Of a stretch of DNA of 64,000 bases, positions 22,100 through 36,912 are shown in pieces. The stretch comes from Adineta ricciae (lineage: Eukaryota > Rotifera > Eurotatoria > Adinetida > Adinetidae), in the NCBI GenBank assembly GCA_905250025.1, contig CAJNOJ010000033.1, positions 372,001 through 436,000 of the forward strand, given 5' to 3'. The notes beneath the pieces were generated by a model. That model was not told where the DNA came from. It saw only the letters and a list, made by a program, of their open reading frames with translations, and searched no databases. The first letter of the stretch is position 1. Each line of letters opens with the position of its first letter. The position numbers and the translations under genes are program-made.

Positions 22100-22930
22100 T
22101 GTACGTCACTCTTGTGAGGATAAAGATTTTAGTATGTTTAATAACCATTTCAGTAATTTACTATCATTGGAAATAACATAACACACGTTTTCGAGCATAA
22201 GAAAAATCAAAAAGATTAGGATAGCTTTTCATTCCACGAAATGGATCGTCTGTCGACTTATGCCATAACTTTATTGAAATTCTTGATTTTGTCTGGTCAA
22301 AATCAGAAGTGCAGCGTTACTCTTAACAACTCATTCAATCAAAATCGATGGAATCCAATCTTGTCCACAAAATATACATTAAGAAACATGTCATAAGGTT
22401 TATGTATGTCATTGGCAAACATTGTGTCATCAGATCCGGTCGTTCTTTCGCTGATTGATAGTAAATCGTTTTTAAACAATAACCAACATCTTTTGTGTAC
22501 CATTTATATAAGTGAACATTGAATTTTTGAGAAAAATTCTACGCTTTAATATTCTTTGTCAATCAATAAATGAATTCAAGTCCAAAAAAGAGTGGCATCC
22601 TCTTTAGTTCTTTCACGTGCTTATCAATCGCTTGATAGGCTAAGTTTTTTAAGTCCAACTTCAACAACTGTGATGTGAATGTAAAAAACTAGAGAAAAAT
22701 CAAAGTCCTTGGTCGGTTTGCGTTCAATGATAGCAACCGTTGTTAATAGAAAAAGATATATTTGAACAGAGTAACTGTCTATACATAACTCTGTCGCCTG
22801 AGTTCCAGCTTGATTATCATTATATTTAGTTTTAGTTTACTCTTGGTCAACATAGCTAGGAAAAAAGATAATCAATATCAGTAAAAAATTCATACTCAAA
22901 CAACGAAAATACACAGAAAGACACACGAAA

Positions 22931-24717
22931 TTACATTTCTTTGGCATTGCAATGTAAACATTTATCTTTGTAGTATTCTTCAACACACACTCGAATTGTT
23001 TGACTATGATATATAAATGAACCTGCCGCAACTGACCGTATTAGGAGAGTTTCATTGCGTAGTTCATCGAGAATCTTTTGTCGGACAGTCACATCGCTTT
23101 CTAATTCAATCAATTGATCAACGGTGAGCTCAGGCTGGTTTAATAAACCACAGAGAACATTGAATAAGAAAGTTTGCTCCTGCGTCGTCGCTCGGCACTT
23201 GATTTTTTCAATCCGACGTGCGGTATCTTGTAAAGTTGAGCGTCGAATAACTGGAAAACAGAAGCATGCTCATGATTTCTTTTCCTGTTCTTCATAAGAA
23301 AAGACTTTACCTTCGAATGGAACACCACTATCTAACTTTGATGCAGCATTTTGTAAACTTTTTATTCGTCCACCGAAAAGATCGTAAATAGATTGTGCCA
23401 TGTCTTTGGAAAGACCTCGTTTCTCGATTAGATAAGTCATTGCTTCGTCCTTCGTCAGATCAGATATTTCGATGAAAGATGATGCTCGTGTGATACTACT
23501 TCGACCTAAACATACAGAGATTGAGATATAACGCATGTATGGGTGAAAAGAATGTGCTCTGTCAACCTTCCATCTGCTCTGGTGCATTTCCAACGGAAGT
23601 AATAAAGACGGTAATCCACGCTGAATCATCAATTGCTGTTTTGGCAGTGTCTTGTAATATTTCTAGCATTTTTGGATCTTTGTTTGCAAGTGAATCACAG
23701 CTATCAAAGATTAATACAGGTACAGATCCGTATTTCTTCTTGTAATTGAGTGCATATTTTTCAAAAGTTTGCAGCACACGTTCCCAACTAGCTTCCTTTC
23801 CTGAAAAGCAAATACGCATGGAGAAACTCATTTCGTCGGGAATGAAGTCATACCGTCATCGGGAGGTGAACCAAACATTTTCGATTCAATCCATGTTGAT
23901 AGACGAATATGCTCTTTAAAATTAAATCGTATGGCTCGAGCAAATGCAAAACCAAATTTTTCAACATTAGATGGAACTAAAAAAATAATACATAAATTTG
24001 AACATATCTTCATTCAGATATCAATCAACCATCGACATAAACAACACCAGGCCCAACCTCTCGTGCTGCTTGTCGAATCAATGTTGATTTTCTAAATTTT
24101 ACAGTCAGAAGAAATCGTATGGCTTAGCAATTCCTCTTACCCAACTCCATGTTCACCAAGTACAATATAATACGAGGAAACTAGTTTATCAGGAGCAGGT
24201 GTGACAATTTTTATCAATTGATCTAATAAAGTTCTTCTTTCTAACAATTGCTCTTCTTTAAATTTGAAATTCGGACATGAACCATTACTAAATGTATGTT
24301 TTATCTCGTAATCATTTTTGACTTGCTCATATATGACATAGCCAACTCCAGCAACAATCTAGTATAAAGAAAGAGGATTTCGAAGGCAATAGAAAATGAG
24401 ATGGTATTTACTAGAATGGCAATTGAATTAATTTGAGACGGAAAAAACTTTTTGACAATCTTTTCGACAAACGATAAACGTTCCCATTCGGCTTTTTCAC
24501 GTGCTTTACGAGCAGCTGTTGCTTCGACAACAGCTTTTAACTCATTTCCATCATCGGCTTCTTCGGTAGGTGCCTTTCTAACTTCAGATATTTCGAGTTT
24601 GTTTTTGTGTGCATGTGCTAAAGTTCGATAAATTGATTGATTAATCGTCTTAGAGTTTACTTGTACACGAGGCAGAATAAGCCTTTTGACGCTCGAAAAA
24701 ACGTGCCGCAGATACAT
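22931..24717 (-). CDS. P-loop (AAA+/STAND-type) ATPase with mitochondrial-like presequence and membrane anchor
   Basis: Minus-strand exons 24717-24412, 24358-24141, 24091-24030, 23976-23854, 23800-23567, 23505-23311 and 23250-22931 sum to 1458 nt, 485 residues. The first ATG gives MYLRHVFSSVKRLILPRVQ, an Arg-rich, acid-free start typical of mitochondrial import. A charged linker and a hydrophobic span (INSIAILIVAGVGYVIYEQV) follow. The ATPase core has Walker A GEHGVGKST, split by an intron after GVG, and Walker B VPVLIFDSCD, followed by a sensor-like WITVFITSVGNAPE. The C-terminal half is helical (TYLIEKRGLSKDMAQSIYDL, NAKEM end). An ORC/Cdc6- or archaeal-ATPase-like fold is likely. I cannot name an animal orthologue. 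Substrate unknown; inner-membrane location is inference. Confidence 0.75.
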
Positions 24718-27206
<2,489 letters not shown>

Positions 27207-28158
27207 CAAGAAACTAAATACAAAAACTGTCTCCTTTGCATGTAGTATACAATTCATCGTTTATTTCTTTTTCCTTTTTCTTTTCGATTGTACTATTGAG
27301 TTAAAACTATTAATAAATTAATATGTAGTTCAGTATTAGATACAAAACAAAATGTTCATTCATTGGAAAAAAACACGAACATTCTTCGGGTTAATAGAAT
27401 TCAGCTGCGCAATAACAGTGTAACTTATCAAACATTAAGCCCGAAAGATAAGAAAAGAGAAGAGTATTTTTTCTGCGTAGTTTTTCTATCACAACAACCT
27501 TTCGGTATCTTCGCAAACTAGATACACTTGACCCCGGCACATGAGCACAATCAACTTTTGTGCCTCATCGTATGCTCACTGGTTCTTTAGACATTGACGT
27601 TGAGGTATCGCAATTGGTCGTTCGACGGTATTGAAGATAACCGTACTTTTTTGATAAAAATGTTTCATATGCAAAAGAGGAGTATTTGTGAATGTGTGAA
27701 TTTTTCTCACCGGTACGATGATCACGAAAATGAACTACCGATTTACTAAATAATAGGTAGTTCTTCATAATGTTGACACGTCGAAACTACTCAAGTTATT
27801 GTTGATAAATATCGCATTACTCTGAAAAATTGGTTCACGCTTAATCGAAACAGGCGTTTTCCAGGTGGTTGCATCAATGTTGAAAACACGTTCATAAGAT
27901 AATTTCCGAATGACTCATGGAGAATCTTGTCTAACCGTTAAAAAAACTGAGATAGTTTGTTAACCCTGCTGCACTTTCTTTACTCGCTTCTTAAACGATC
28001 TGTACACTAGTGTCCTCTTCGTCAAATGAAAGTCTTCTATTGATTCATTCTTATTAGCCAATACCGGCGACGTTGTGTTGAAATACTTTTTTTTATTATC
28101 CATCTATTTTCGTTCCATTCACAATTCATTGTAATTTGCTGTTGTTGTTGTAAAAACA
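27207..28158. other. Intergenic, 0.95 kb
   Basis: GDH 3' UTR with AATAAA-type signals near 27312, then AT-rich sequence. A 67-codon minus frame at 27565-27768 has no motif. Confidence 0.4.
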
Positions 28159-31023
28159 ATGACTGTGGAAAACGGCTCGTCACCACCATCAACATCAGAC
28201 ACCACAACGGCGACGGCCAAACTACTTTTTGTAAGCAACTTATCTTCAAAATAGTTCTTCTTGTTCATTGTATATTTTCCTTAGGATGAAACGGATATAC
28301 TGTACGAAGAAGATTGCTTACGGAATCAGTATTCAGCGAAAACTTGGTTTCGTTACATCGATCATATCAAAGATGGTCCCAATGAAAAAATCAATCTTGT
28401 TTATGAACGTGCGTTACGTGAATTACCGGGAAGGTAAAAAAAAACGTTTTTAGTGTCGATATTCCTTGATAAATTTCATTTTCTTTTCATTAGCTACAAA
28501 TTATGGCATAATTATTTAAAACTTCGACGAAAACAAGTTCGATCGAAATGTATCATTGATCCAGCTTATGAAGAAGTGAACAACACTTTCGAACGATCGC
28601 TTGTCTTCATGCATAAGGTATGTCCTCACATCTCTTCTTTCATTTGCCATCGAACATTTTATTCGCATAGATGCCACGCATTTGGCTTGATTATTGTCAG
28701 CTTCTAATGGATCAATGTAAAATAACTCGTACACGTCGTGTGTTCGATCGAGCCATACGAGCATTGCCCGTCACTCAACACAATCGTATATGGCCATTGT
28801 ATATCAAATTTGTCACTACTTATCCGGAAATATCAGAAACAGCAACACGAGTATTCAAACGATACCTCAAAGTAAGATGAAAGACGTATGTTTAACAATG
28901 CTTACAGTTTGATTTAGTTACAACCTGAATGTGCGGAAGAATTCATTGATTATTTGAGTGAAATTGGCAATCTGGATGAATGCGCTAAATATTATGTTGA
29001 AGTATTAAATCGAGAAAATTTTGTCTCGAGACAAGGAAAAACAACACATCAGGTAAAATCTTTTCACATGCTTTTCTTTAATGAATATCATTTCCTTCTC
29101 TATAGTTATGGAACGAATTGTGTGAATTAGTATCAAAAAATCCAACGAAGATCAAATCGGTTCCTGTCGAAGCCATTATTCGGCAAGGTATTTTGAAATA
29201 TAAAGATCAAGTTGGTCAACTATGGACATCACTTGCAGACTACTATATTCGTAGCGGTTGTTTTGAAAAAGTATTTCGAAAACCAGCTTATTGAAGTGCA
29301 TTCAATGCCTGTTTTTTTTCTAGGCTCGTGATATATTCGAAGAAGCGATCGAATCTGTACTTACTGTGCGTGATTTTACTCAAGTTTTCGATGCCTATGC
29401 ACAATCAGAAGAAGGTCTGATTAGTGCTTTGATGAACAAATCCAACGACGATGACGAAGAAATAACTGAAGATGGTACGGTAACGACTTTTTGAAAGACA
29501 GAAATACTCATTCGAACATATTTCTTGCATTCTAGACGATCTGGAATTAGAACTTCGACTTGCACGTTTGGAATATCTCATGGATCGTCGTCCCTTGATG
29601 CTGAATAGTGTTTTACTTCGTCAAAATCCACATAATGTCAATGAATGGTTGAAACGCGTGAAATTATACGGTGAACAATATGACAAAGTCATTGAAACAT
29701 TTACAACAGCTGTACAAACAGTTGATCCGAAAGTTTGCACGGGCAAATTGCAAGATTTATGGATTGCATTCGCTCAATTCTATGATAAATATCAACAACC
29801 CGATGAAGCAAGATATATTTATGACAAAGCAGTTAAGGTTAACTTTCGTAATGTTGACGATTTAGCTGCAGTTTGGTGTGCATGGTGCGAAATGGAATTA
29901 CAACATGAAAGACCGAATGAAGCAATTAAATTAATGGAACGTGCCACTGTTTTACCAAGACATAAAGTCGATTATTATGATACGAATGAAACAGTTCAAC
30001 TGCGATTACATAAAAGTCTTAAACTATGGTCATTCTATGTCGATTTAGAAGAATGTTATGGAACATTTCAAACATGTAAATCCGTCTATGATCGTATTCT
30101 GGATTTACGCATAGCAACGCCGCAAATTATTATGAACTATGGTCTCTATTTGGAAGAAAATAAATATTTCGAAGACGCTTTTCGTACGTACGAAAAAGGC
30201 ATCGCATTATTCAAATGGCCGAATGTCTATGATATATGGTTAACTTACCTATGTAAATTTGTCGAACGATATTCGGACGGTTCGAAATTAGAACGTGCAC
30301 GAGATTTGTTTGAACAATGTCTCGAACATTGTCAGCCGAAATTTGCCAAGAATTTGTATCTGTTATATGCCAAATTAGAAGAACAGCATGGTCTGGATAG
30401 ACGAGCATTGAAGATTTACGAACGCGCAACGAGTGCTGTTGAACCAAAAGAGAAAGAAGAGGTAAGAATTTCAATGGAAAAAGATGATAACTCTGAAATT
30501 TTCATTTTAGATGTTTAATATTTATATAAAACGATGCGGTGAAATGCAAGGTATAACAGCAACGCGTGAAATCTATGAAAAAGCCATCGAAGCCTTGGAA
30601 GAAGAACGCGCTGTTCGAGATATGTGCTTGCGTTATGCGGACTTGGAACGAAAATTAGGTGAAATTGATCGAGCCCGTGCTATCTATTCACACTGTTCAC
30701 AAATGTGTGATCCACGAGTACGTAAACCTGAATACTTTCATATTTATACTCAGTCTGTTCTCGTACTTATTCAGGTCCATGGTGATTTTTGGCAAACATG
30801 GAAAGAGTTTGAAATCAAACATGGTAACGAAGATACTATGCGTGAAATGTTACGTATCAAACGATCAGTTCAAGCAACGTACAATGTTCAAGTTAATTAT
30901 ATGGCTGCACAAATGATGGCAACATCCATGGGAGATGATACACCGACAACTCAAGTAAATACAGATTTATCTTCGAGTGGAAAAAGAGCAAAAGCATCTC
31001 TTTTTGTTTTCTAGGTTAGTTAA
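28159..31023 (+). CDS. XAB2: Pre-mRNA splicing factor SYF1/XAB2 (HAT-repeat protein)
   Basis: Exons 28159-28230, 28285-28433, 28494-28617, 28671-28871, 28918-29052, 29106-29270, 29324-29474, 29536-30461, 30511-30717, 30775-30954 and a 9-nt last exon 31015-31023 sum to 2319 nt, 772 residues. HAT (half-a-TPR) repeats run throughout: YEEDCLRNQYSAKTWFRYID, INLVYERALRELPGSYKLW, MPRIWLDYCQLLM, LPVTQHNRIWPLYIKFV, QLWTSLADYYIRSG. The end WQTWKEFEIKHGNEDTMREM, LRIKRSVQATYNVQVNYMAA is diagnostic of XAB2/SYF1, a scaffold of the Prp19/NTC complex, also linked to transcription-coupled repair. The acidic ~80-residue tail of human XAB2 is missing: the frame ends soon after DDTPTTQ, either by the micro-exon (VS stop) or by reading through to 31014. 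Confidence 0.93.
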
Positions 31024-31295
31024 TAAAACATATGCGGATATTTCTGTTCCATGCGGTGTGTAATATTCTTGTTACGTGTTTACAAAAAATAAAATAAAAA
31101 ACAAACAAACTATGACTATGTGAAGATAGATTTTGCTTTGAAATACTTATGTAAAGATCAAATCTGAATTCCAACGGTTAAAAGTGAATATTTCCTATCA
31201 TAGAGACGAATTTGTACGTTTTAAAAATCACGTTTTACGCATATTTCGATCGGTTTGGTACGAATGAGAAGATTTTTTCCAAGACACATGAACGC
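31024..31295. other. Intergenic, SYF1 3' UTR to tRNA
   Basis: AT-rich sequence with AATAAAATAAAA near 31088. No other feature. Confidence 0.4.
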
Positions 31296-31369
31296 GGTCC
31301 CTTAGCTCAGCTGGTTAGAGCGCCGTGCTAATAACGCGGAGGTCGTGAGTTCGATCCTCACAGGGACCA
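31296..31369 (+). tRNA. tRNA-Ile (anticodon AAU)
   Basis: A 74-nt cloverleaf with acceptor stem GGTCCCT/AGGGACC, D-arm GCTC/GAGC, anticodon stem CCGTG/CGCGG with loop CTAATAA (anticodon AAT), T-arm GTGAG-TTCGATC-CTCAC and discriminator A. No intron, CCA not encoded. A T-run at about 31376-31384 serves as the Pol III terminator. Near-identical to the copy at 63456-63529. Confidence 0.96.
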
Positions 31370-32334
31370 CTTCTCTTTTTTTTTCTATTCTTCCATCGTC
31401 TCGTTTTTCCTCTTTCTCTTCCGCAAGCAAGCATTGTCTGCTTTGCATGTCTCGATAAGAAATTTCAACATACCAGTGACACTACTGCATACATTTTATT
31501 CTGTCTCTCGACTTTTTAAATCTGTTTGATCTTTCTTTAGAATCATTGACTGATGTTTGAAACTCTCACGCTTTCATTTAAGGCTTCTTAAATGGCAGTT
31601 AGATGAACACACACACACGTACTTGAATTTCTCGCACAATCATTAGTATCATTTGAGAAAGAACACCGTAAACAAATAGACAAACATTGATCTTATTTTC
31701 TAATTGTCACATTAAGCATTTTGTGATTGAACGAATGATGTCATCGACGTAAGGCTTCTATTTGTCTTTATGAACATGAGAACAACATTTCGAAGAGGAA
31801 AGAAACAACGAATGAGCTCAAGGTGTGAGAAAAAGGCTACAACGTTGAATTGATTCGATTAAAAACGGTTTCACTTTCCGTATGTGTTTTTTCATCTCAT
31901 TCAATTTCATATGCAGATCATCATTGAAAAAAACGAACAACAATAGATCAATCAAGCTTAACTATAATGGAGTGGTCAATCGTCACTGATGCATGCAAAT
32001 GCTGCCAAAGGGCTGATCATGCGCATTCAAATCTGTCTGCCATTTATTCACACAATTGAAAATTTCATTCGACAATGTTTTGCAGTTCATTTTGTAACTT
32101 ATTGTTTCATCACATTTGGGAAAATTATGATAATTCTTTTTTCTTGTATTATCAAGGCGTAGTTCAATTTTCATGCCGCTTCTTCCGACGACAATTATAT
32201 ATCAATCATGTGCGAATGAAATCAAAAGAGAAAATCAATATCGATGTCTTATTGACAGTTGTACACTGTCATTTCTCTTTGTCAATTTATTTACATAAGA
32301 ATCATTCTCGTGATTAAATAAAAAAGTCGATGTT
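31370..32334. other. Intergenic, 0.96 kb
   Basis: tRNA terminator T-run, then AT-rich sequence with a short ACACACACAC run near 31609. Facing 3' side of the INCENP gene. No gene recognised. Confidence 0.4.
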
Positions 32335-33974
32335 CTAGACCAATATCGATTTGTTACTATTAATAGGTATTGGATTCGTCGGACGCGGAAGATCATCATC
32401 CAGCAGTTGAACGTTCGGTAGCATGGAATGAAGGATTGTTCGTAGATGTGCAGGAGAACAGTCAATTGTATTTCCGAAGATTTCACTTGGATTACGATGA
32501 AAATAAATTTGATTACACATGGCGATTTGGAGTTCATTTTCTGCAAAGAAGTGTTGATTTTTTCACATATGTCATTGATGATGCATTCAATTTCGGTAAA
32601 CTTACTTCTCGCCCATTGGGGAATTGGTTTCCTCTGATGTGTACTTGATTTCGTGGCAAATATTGAACTCTCGTCACTTTCGTCATCGAAATTCATATGC
32701 AAAATTGTCATGTCATAATTGTTCTGTGCGGGATAATCTTCGAACGGTTGGTTATTATCAAGCACAGGTTGAGCTCTAGGAAAAGACGATGATCAGTTGA
32801 ATTGAATGCCTGAGGTGCATTGAAATTGAATGTTTACCTTGTGCGTAAGGAACGTTTCGTCTGATGATGACGATGTTGTTGTTTTTTATTTTTCAATGCT
32901 TGAATACCCATTAATGGCGGTCGAACGTTTCGTGATGGAGAATTTTGCTGTATAATCGACGAAGATGAAGAAGAAGTTGGAGACTAGTTTTTGAAAGAAA
33001 AAGAAATCGAATTTAGACAACTTACAAGCAAAACAACGCATTGCACAAGTGATTTGAGCACTTTCATCTTCTCGAAAAACAAGCAAATGAACTGATTTAA
33101 TTGATACAACTTGTTATTTTATATATATAAGGAAAAAAACAGCTCAGCAGGACTAGTCTGTATCGCATCTCCTAATCAGTCGTATCAACATTAATTGTCA
33201 TCGAAGCAAGACTTTTGACAAGTACTCATGAGAATAGAGAAAAATAACATTGAATTTCTAATTAATACCAATTATACCTCGAGCAAATAACGAAGAAAAC
33301 TTTTTCGAACATAATCAGGAATTCCGTGAAGTAAACCAGTCGACAGTGGTGTTGTTGCTCCAGTTGATGATGATGATGATGATGCAGGAGAAATTTTCTT
33401 CTTGAAGAGATTTTTTCCATGGAATAATTTCTTCAAACGTGATGATGGTTTGTTCGGTATCGATTTCGTATTGATGCGCGTCGAAAGAATTTCATGTGAA
33501 CGCAGTTTCATGGCCTAAAAATATATGTGATCTAGAATATCAATTCATTTCAAGTAAAGAACATTCAACGAATGACCCATGCTTCCGTTCGAACGTTAGA
33601 TTTTCTCCCGTTCTCTCATTAGCAATGCTATGTTGTCATTTTTCTCTCTTCGCTCTCTCTCTCTCTCTCTATTAAATGTCCAACGTATCATTAACACAGT
33701 ATTAGACTTCATTCAATGATTGATTCGTGCCGAGAAAGAGAAGGAAAAAAACGAACCTAAATTCTAAAGATAGAAGGCTAATTGTACTAACTAGGAGAAG
33801 AAAAAAAAAGAGAAAGGCCACGCCTTTCGAGAAAAGCTTTAGATAGAAATGAAATAGTGTGAAAATATTTGATTGACGTACTCGTATTTCGCAGAAAAAG
33901 AAAATATTGAAAAAATGAATAGCCGCCAGGCAAAACCTATTACTGTTACTTACTGTTAGTTTAGGTGTATGCAT
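32335..33974 (-). CDS. INCENP: Compact INCENP-like protein with IN-box (Aurora B binding)
   Basis: Minus-strand exons 33974-33954 (MHTPKLT), 33514-33278, 32983-32838, 32775-32606 and 32540-32335 sum to 780 nt, 259 residues. The C-terminal IN-box is clear: HQRKPIPQWARKNELQIAM then NQIYFHRNPSEIFGNTID, matching the animal pattern KPIPxWA...L..A...Q.Y..P..L.ELFG. INCENP scaffolds the chromosomal passenger complex and activates Aurora B. An upstream IPDYVRKSFLRYLLE recalls the segment before the coiled coil. Absent are the long single-alpha-helix region and a TSS motif after the IN-box (the end reads PIPINSNKSILV). The first exon is weakly supported; if it is UTR, the start is ATG 33511. Upstream minus-strand frames to 34429 could hold the missing N-terminus. 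Confidence 0.75.
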
Positions 33975-35082
33975 ATTGAATGAGAAGAAGAAATGAAATC
34001 GACGTATTTATATATATATACAAAGATCAACAATCTCATCCAACTGTTGCCGTCTTTTGTTTTGATTAACTGTCGCGTGTGAGATGACGCAGCTCAATAG
34101 TTCTTCTCTCTCGGAATAGATCACAAAAATTGATAGATCAAGTATTTGAACACTTATGTTTTTAGTGGTGACAGCTTGTCTTTGCTCTGCTTCAAAGATT
34201 TCTAACACTTACTCTTCGATCTTGTCCAATCATCTGGCTAAGTGAGATATAGACACAATGTGTCAACTGACAACTGTTGTTTATTCTGTACATCATCATC
34301 ATCGTCGTCCTGGTTCTCTTCTTCTGTTGATTTAACCGACCGATCATTGGCAAGTGTTAATCGTGTGAGAAGATATTGATCTGTGCGTTCGATTGCATCA
34401 AACAGCGGAAATATGAACCTGCGATTCAATGATTTCAGTATACTTCCTTTTTTATCACTTCGATAAAATCGTTTTATATCCGATCGATCGGGAAAAAACG
34501 ATTAATAATTCGATATGTTTATCTCTAAAGATCATTTCGATTTGAATTAAGACATGTTTAAATTGTAACAATCTCATTATCGACATTTCGTTTTTTTTCC
34601 TTAATTAATAGCTAGAAAACAAGCTCGTCACCCTACTGTGTGCGCGTGTTGCTTCCCTTTTCTGTCACTAACTCGACGAAGTTCAGTGCAGACTGAGGAA
34701 TCTTTCATATGTCAATTATCTTTTGTCGAATTATAATTTCCACCTGTTATTCAGATAATTATTTGCTTTTGATCATTTGACAAGAGAAAAATAAACATAG
34801 GTTTTTGTTGCGCAGAAACTGATCGATGAATATATTTTCAACAGATTGACAAGAATACCACGGATTTGTTTGAAATTGATTTTCAATTGAGTAGCTAACA
34901 TATGGTCGATTAGTATGGTTATCTCGATCTGTTTTTTATTGGTTCGGTATGTTTTTCTTCGCCAATGAGAGAAAGAAAAAGTGAACGATTGGTTGCGATG
35001 GTAATCGTTTTCAAATATTCATTTCATCTTTGCAAAATCATTTCTCGTTTTTATTCATGTCGAAAGCGAAAAAATATTCATT
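33975..35082. other. Intergenic or unresolved 5' part of INCENP
   Basis: Contains TATATATATATAAAT at about 34008-34022 (minus-strand TATA-like) and two unassigned minus frames. One, spanning 34238-34429, has an Asp run and LFDAIERTDQYLLTRLTLAN but begins with TTG directly after TCGCAG, so it would need an upstream exon. Another TATAAA-like site reads on the minus strand near 34478. The divergent RING-CH gene starts at 35083. Confidence 0.35.
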
Positions 35083-36065
35083 ATGATCTTGAAAATCTTC
35101 TCATTGAACCATTATCCAGCGCATGAAAACACGAAAACAAGAAGCGAACTGATATCCTTGATAACTGAACCATTCACGTTACAACCGGCGGAAGAATGTT
35201 CTTCAAGTGTAACTGTCAATCATGAACAAGGAGATAAACAAGAGTATCGAAGGCGATTTGAGATACCGCGTGAATTGATCAGCTCTTTATCTTTTAGGAC
35301 AGAGAATATTCAAATTTGTCGAATATGCTATTCAACAAGTGATCTTCAATCTTTAATTGCGCCTTGTCAATGCACGGGAACAATGGGTATCCTTCATCAA
35401 AATTGCCTTGAACGATGGCTTGAAATATCTAATACAACCAAATGCGAAATATGCCAACATGAATATGATGTAGTACGACATCCGAAATCGTTATTTTATG
35501 TATGAAATTTTTCGAAAAAGTTCATTCCACTCGGCAATATTCTTTCGTTCATGTAGTTTTTCGCCAATCCTATTCGTTCATCAGATGTTCGCTATTCGAT
35601 CAACGATCTAATCATATTCTGTATATTAACCATCATTATCAGCTGGTTTGTCACGTTCCTTTAACAATGATATTTCATCCGAATAGTGTTTTCTTTTTTT
35701 TTCAGGTTATCAGTTCTGACTGTGTCAAAGATCCAAAGAGCGAATACATTTTACGATAAAATATCTTATATTCCACTCCTACTATCGATCATTTCTATTT
35801 ATATTGTATGGTGCTGGGTAATGAATATGATCTATTCACCCTTTACATGCATAGATTTGTATTTCTCTAGGTTAGCTATCGTTATCATTTTCAAGTGATC
35901 AAAGAATGGCGTTCATTAAATCAACAGATTCGCCTTGTCAATAGGAAAAAATACAAAGTAGATTTATATCCACCGCATGGCGATCAACAACAATGTTCTC
36001 TTCTGCCAACAATTCAGTGTGACAATGGAGACAATCCTCTTTCGGAAGTATGCGTTTTGAAATGA
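35083..36065 (+). CDS. MARCHF: MARCH-type RING-CH membrane E3 ubiquitin ligase (MARCH2/3-like)
   Basis: Exons 35083-35499, 35557-35645, 35706-35817 and 35871-36065 sum to 813 nt, 270 residues. The RING-CH (C4HC3) is complete: CRICYSTSDLQSLIAPCQC, then TGTMGILHQNCLERWL and CEICQHEYDV. Two membrane spans follow, INDLIIFCILTIIISWLSVL and YIPLLLSIISIYIVWCW, and then VSYRYHFQVIKEWRSLNQQ, the conserved post-TM block of MARCH2/3 (FRYHC...EWR). These ligases ubiquitinate membrane cargo in endosomes and the secretory pathway. The second exon is short and easily missed: without it the RING and the second TM do not join in frame. Length is close to MARCH3 (253 residues). Confidence 0.88.
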
Positions 36066-36912
36066 TAAAAATGCACCCATATTTCAAGAAAATCATGTTC
36101 GATGGGTTGAATGTCATGTACGACGAACATTTTCTATACATTTAAAATTGATAAATAATGCAATACATTAATTGAAGATTGACATGGGCTAACCAATTTC
36201 TTCTATTATTTCAAAAGGAAGAAAATACAGAAGACTATTCGAACAAATAGCTGATATTTGATGAGAATTTTGTTCCGATAATCAGCGCTTTTTCTTTCGG
36301 ATGTTTCAATTCTTGATTGATTATAATAAAAAATCTATTTGAATTTGTTAACCCATAAATTTGATCTCACAAAATTCACGATCAGACTTACAATTAAAAT
36401 GAATTAAATGTAGTGTTGTTCATAGTAAATGTCATCGATTTTCTCATAAAGTGAGAAAAAATGCAAGAAATCATTTTTCCATCTCGTTTTACTGCTCATC
36501 ACGTCATAGATGGTTAGTGGAATGTATTTCGAAATAAAATTGAATCATTGTTGAAAAGAAAAAGAGAGAAGAACTGATTCATGGTCACATAAATACAAAT
36601 ATGAATAAAATGACAGAGGATATTAATAGAATAATCGTAAAAAAAAAGAATGGAACGGGAGAGAGAAAAATAAATTATAAGTGAAAGTATGAAATGTATG
36701 ACAAGCCAAACGAAAGATTGCATAATGAATTATCACTGATACAAGTGATCAATGAGCAAAGGAGAAGAGAAAGAAGCAAAGAGTCAAGAAACCAAATGTC
36801 GGGTTTCTATAAAACAAGAAAAAGAGTCAAATGTTCATTATGTATGTATGTGTTTTCTTGTATCAAAAATAGAAAGAAAAATTCGATGATAGATTTGATA
36901 TGATTGAAGAAT
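36066..36912. other. Intergenic, convergent 3' regions
   Basis: AT-rich, 0.85 kb between convergent genes. Small frames on both strands lack motifs. Confidence 0.4.

Larger units (their letters stand above)
20606..22930. other. 2.3-kb gene-poor interval with coding-like fragments
   Basis: The longest empty stretch in the window. It contains at least three coding-like pieces with no intact gene around them, listed separately (21037-21260 minus; 21354-21449 plus; 21968-22099 plus). The rest is AT-rich without recognised repeats. Confidence 0.4.

Noticed and set aside
34238-34429. Free-standing small gene starting at 34429
   Set aside because: The apparent first codon is TTG, directly after an acceptor-like TCGCAG; kept only as a possible internal exon.
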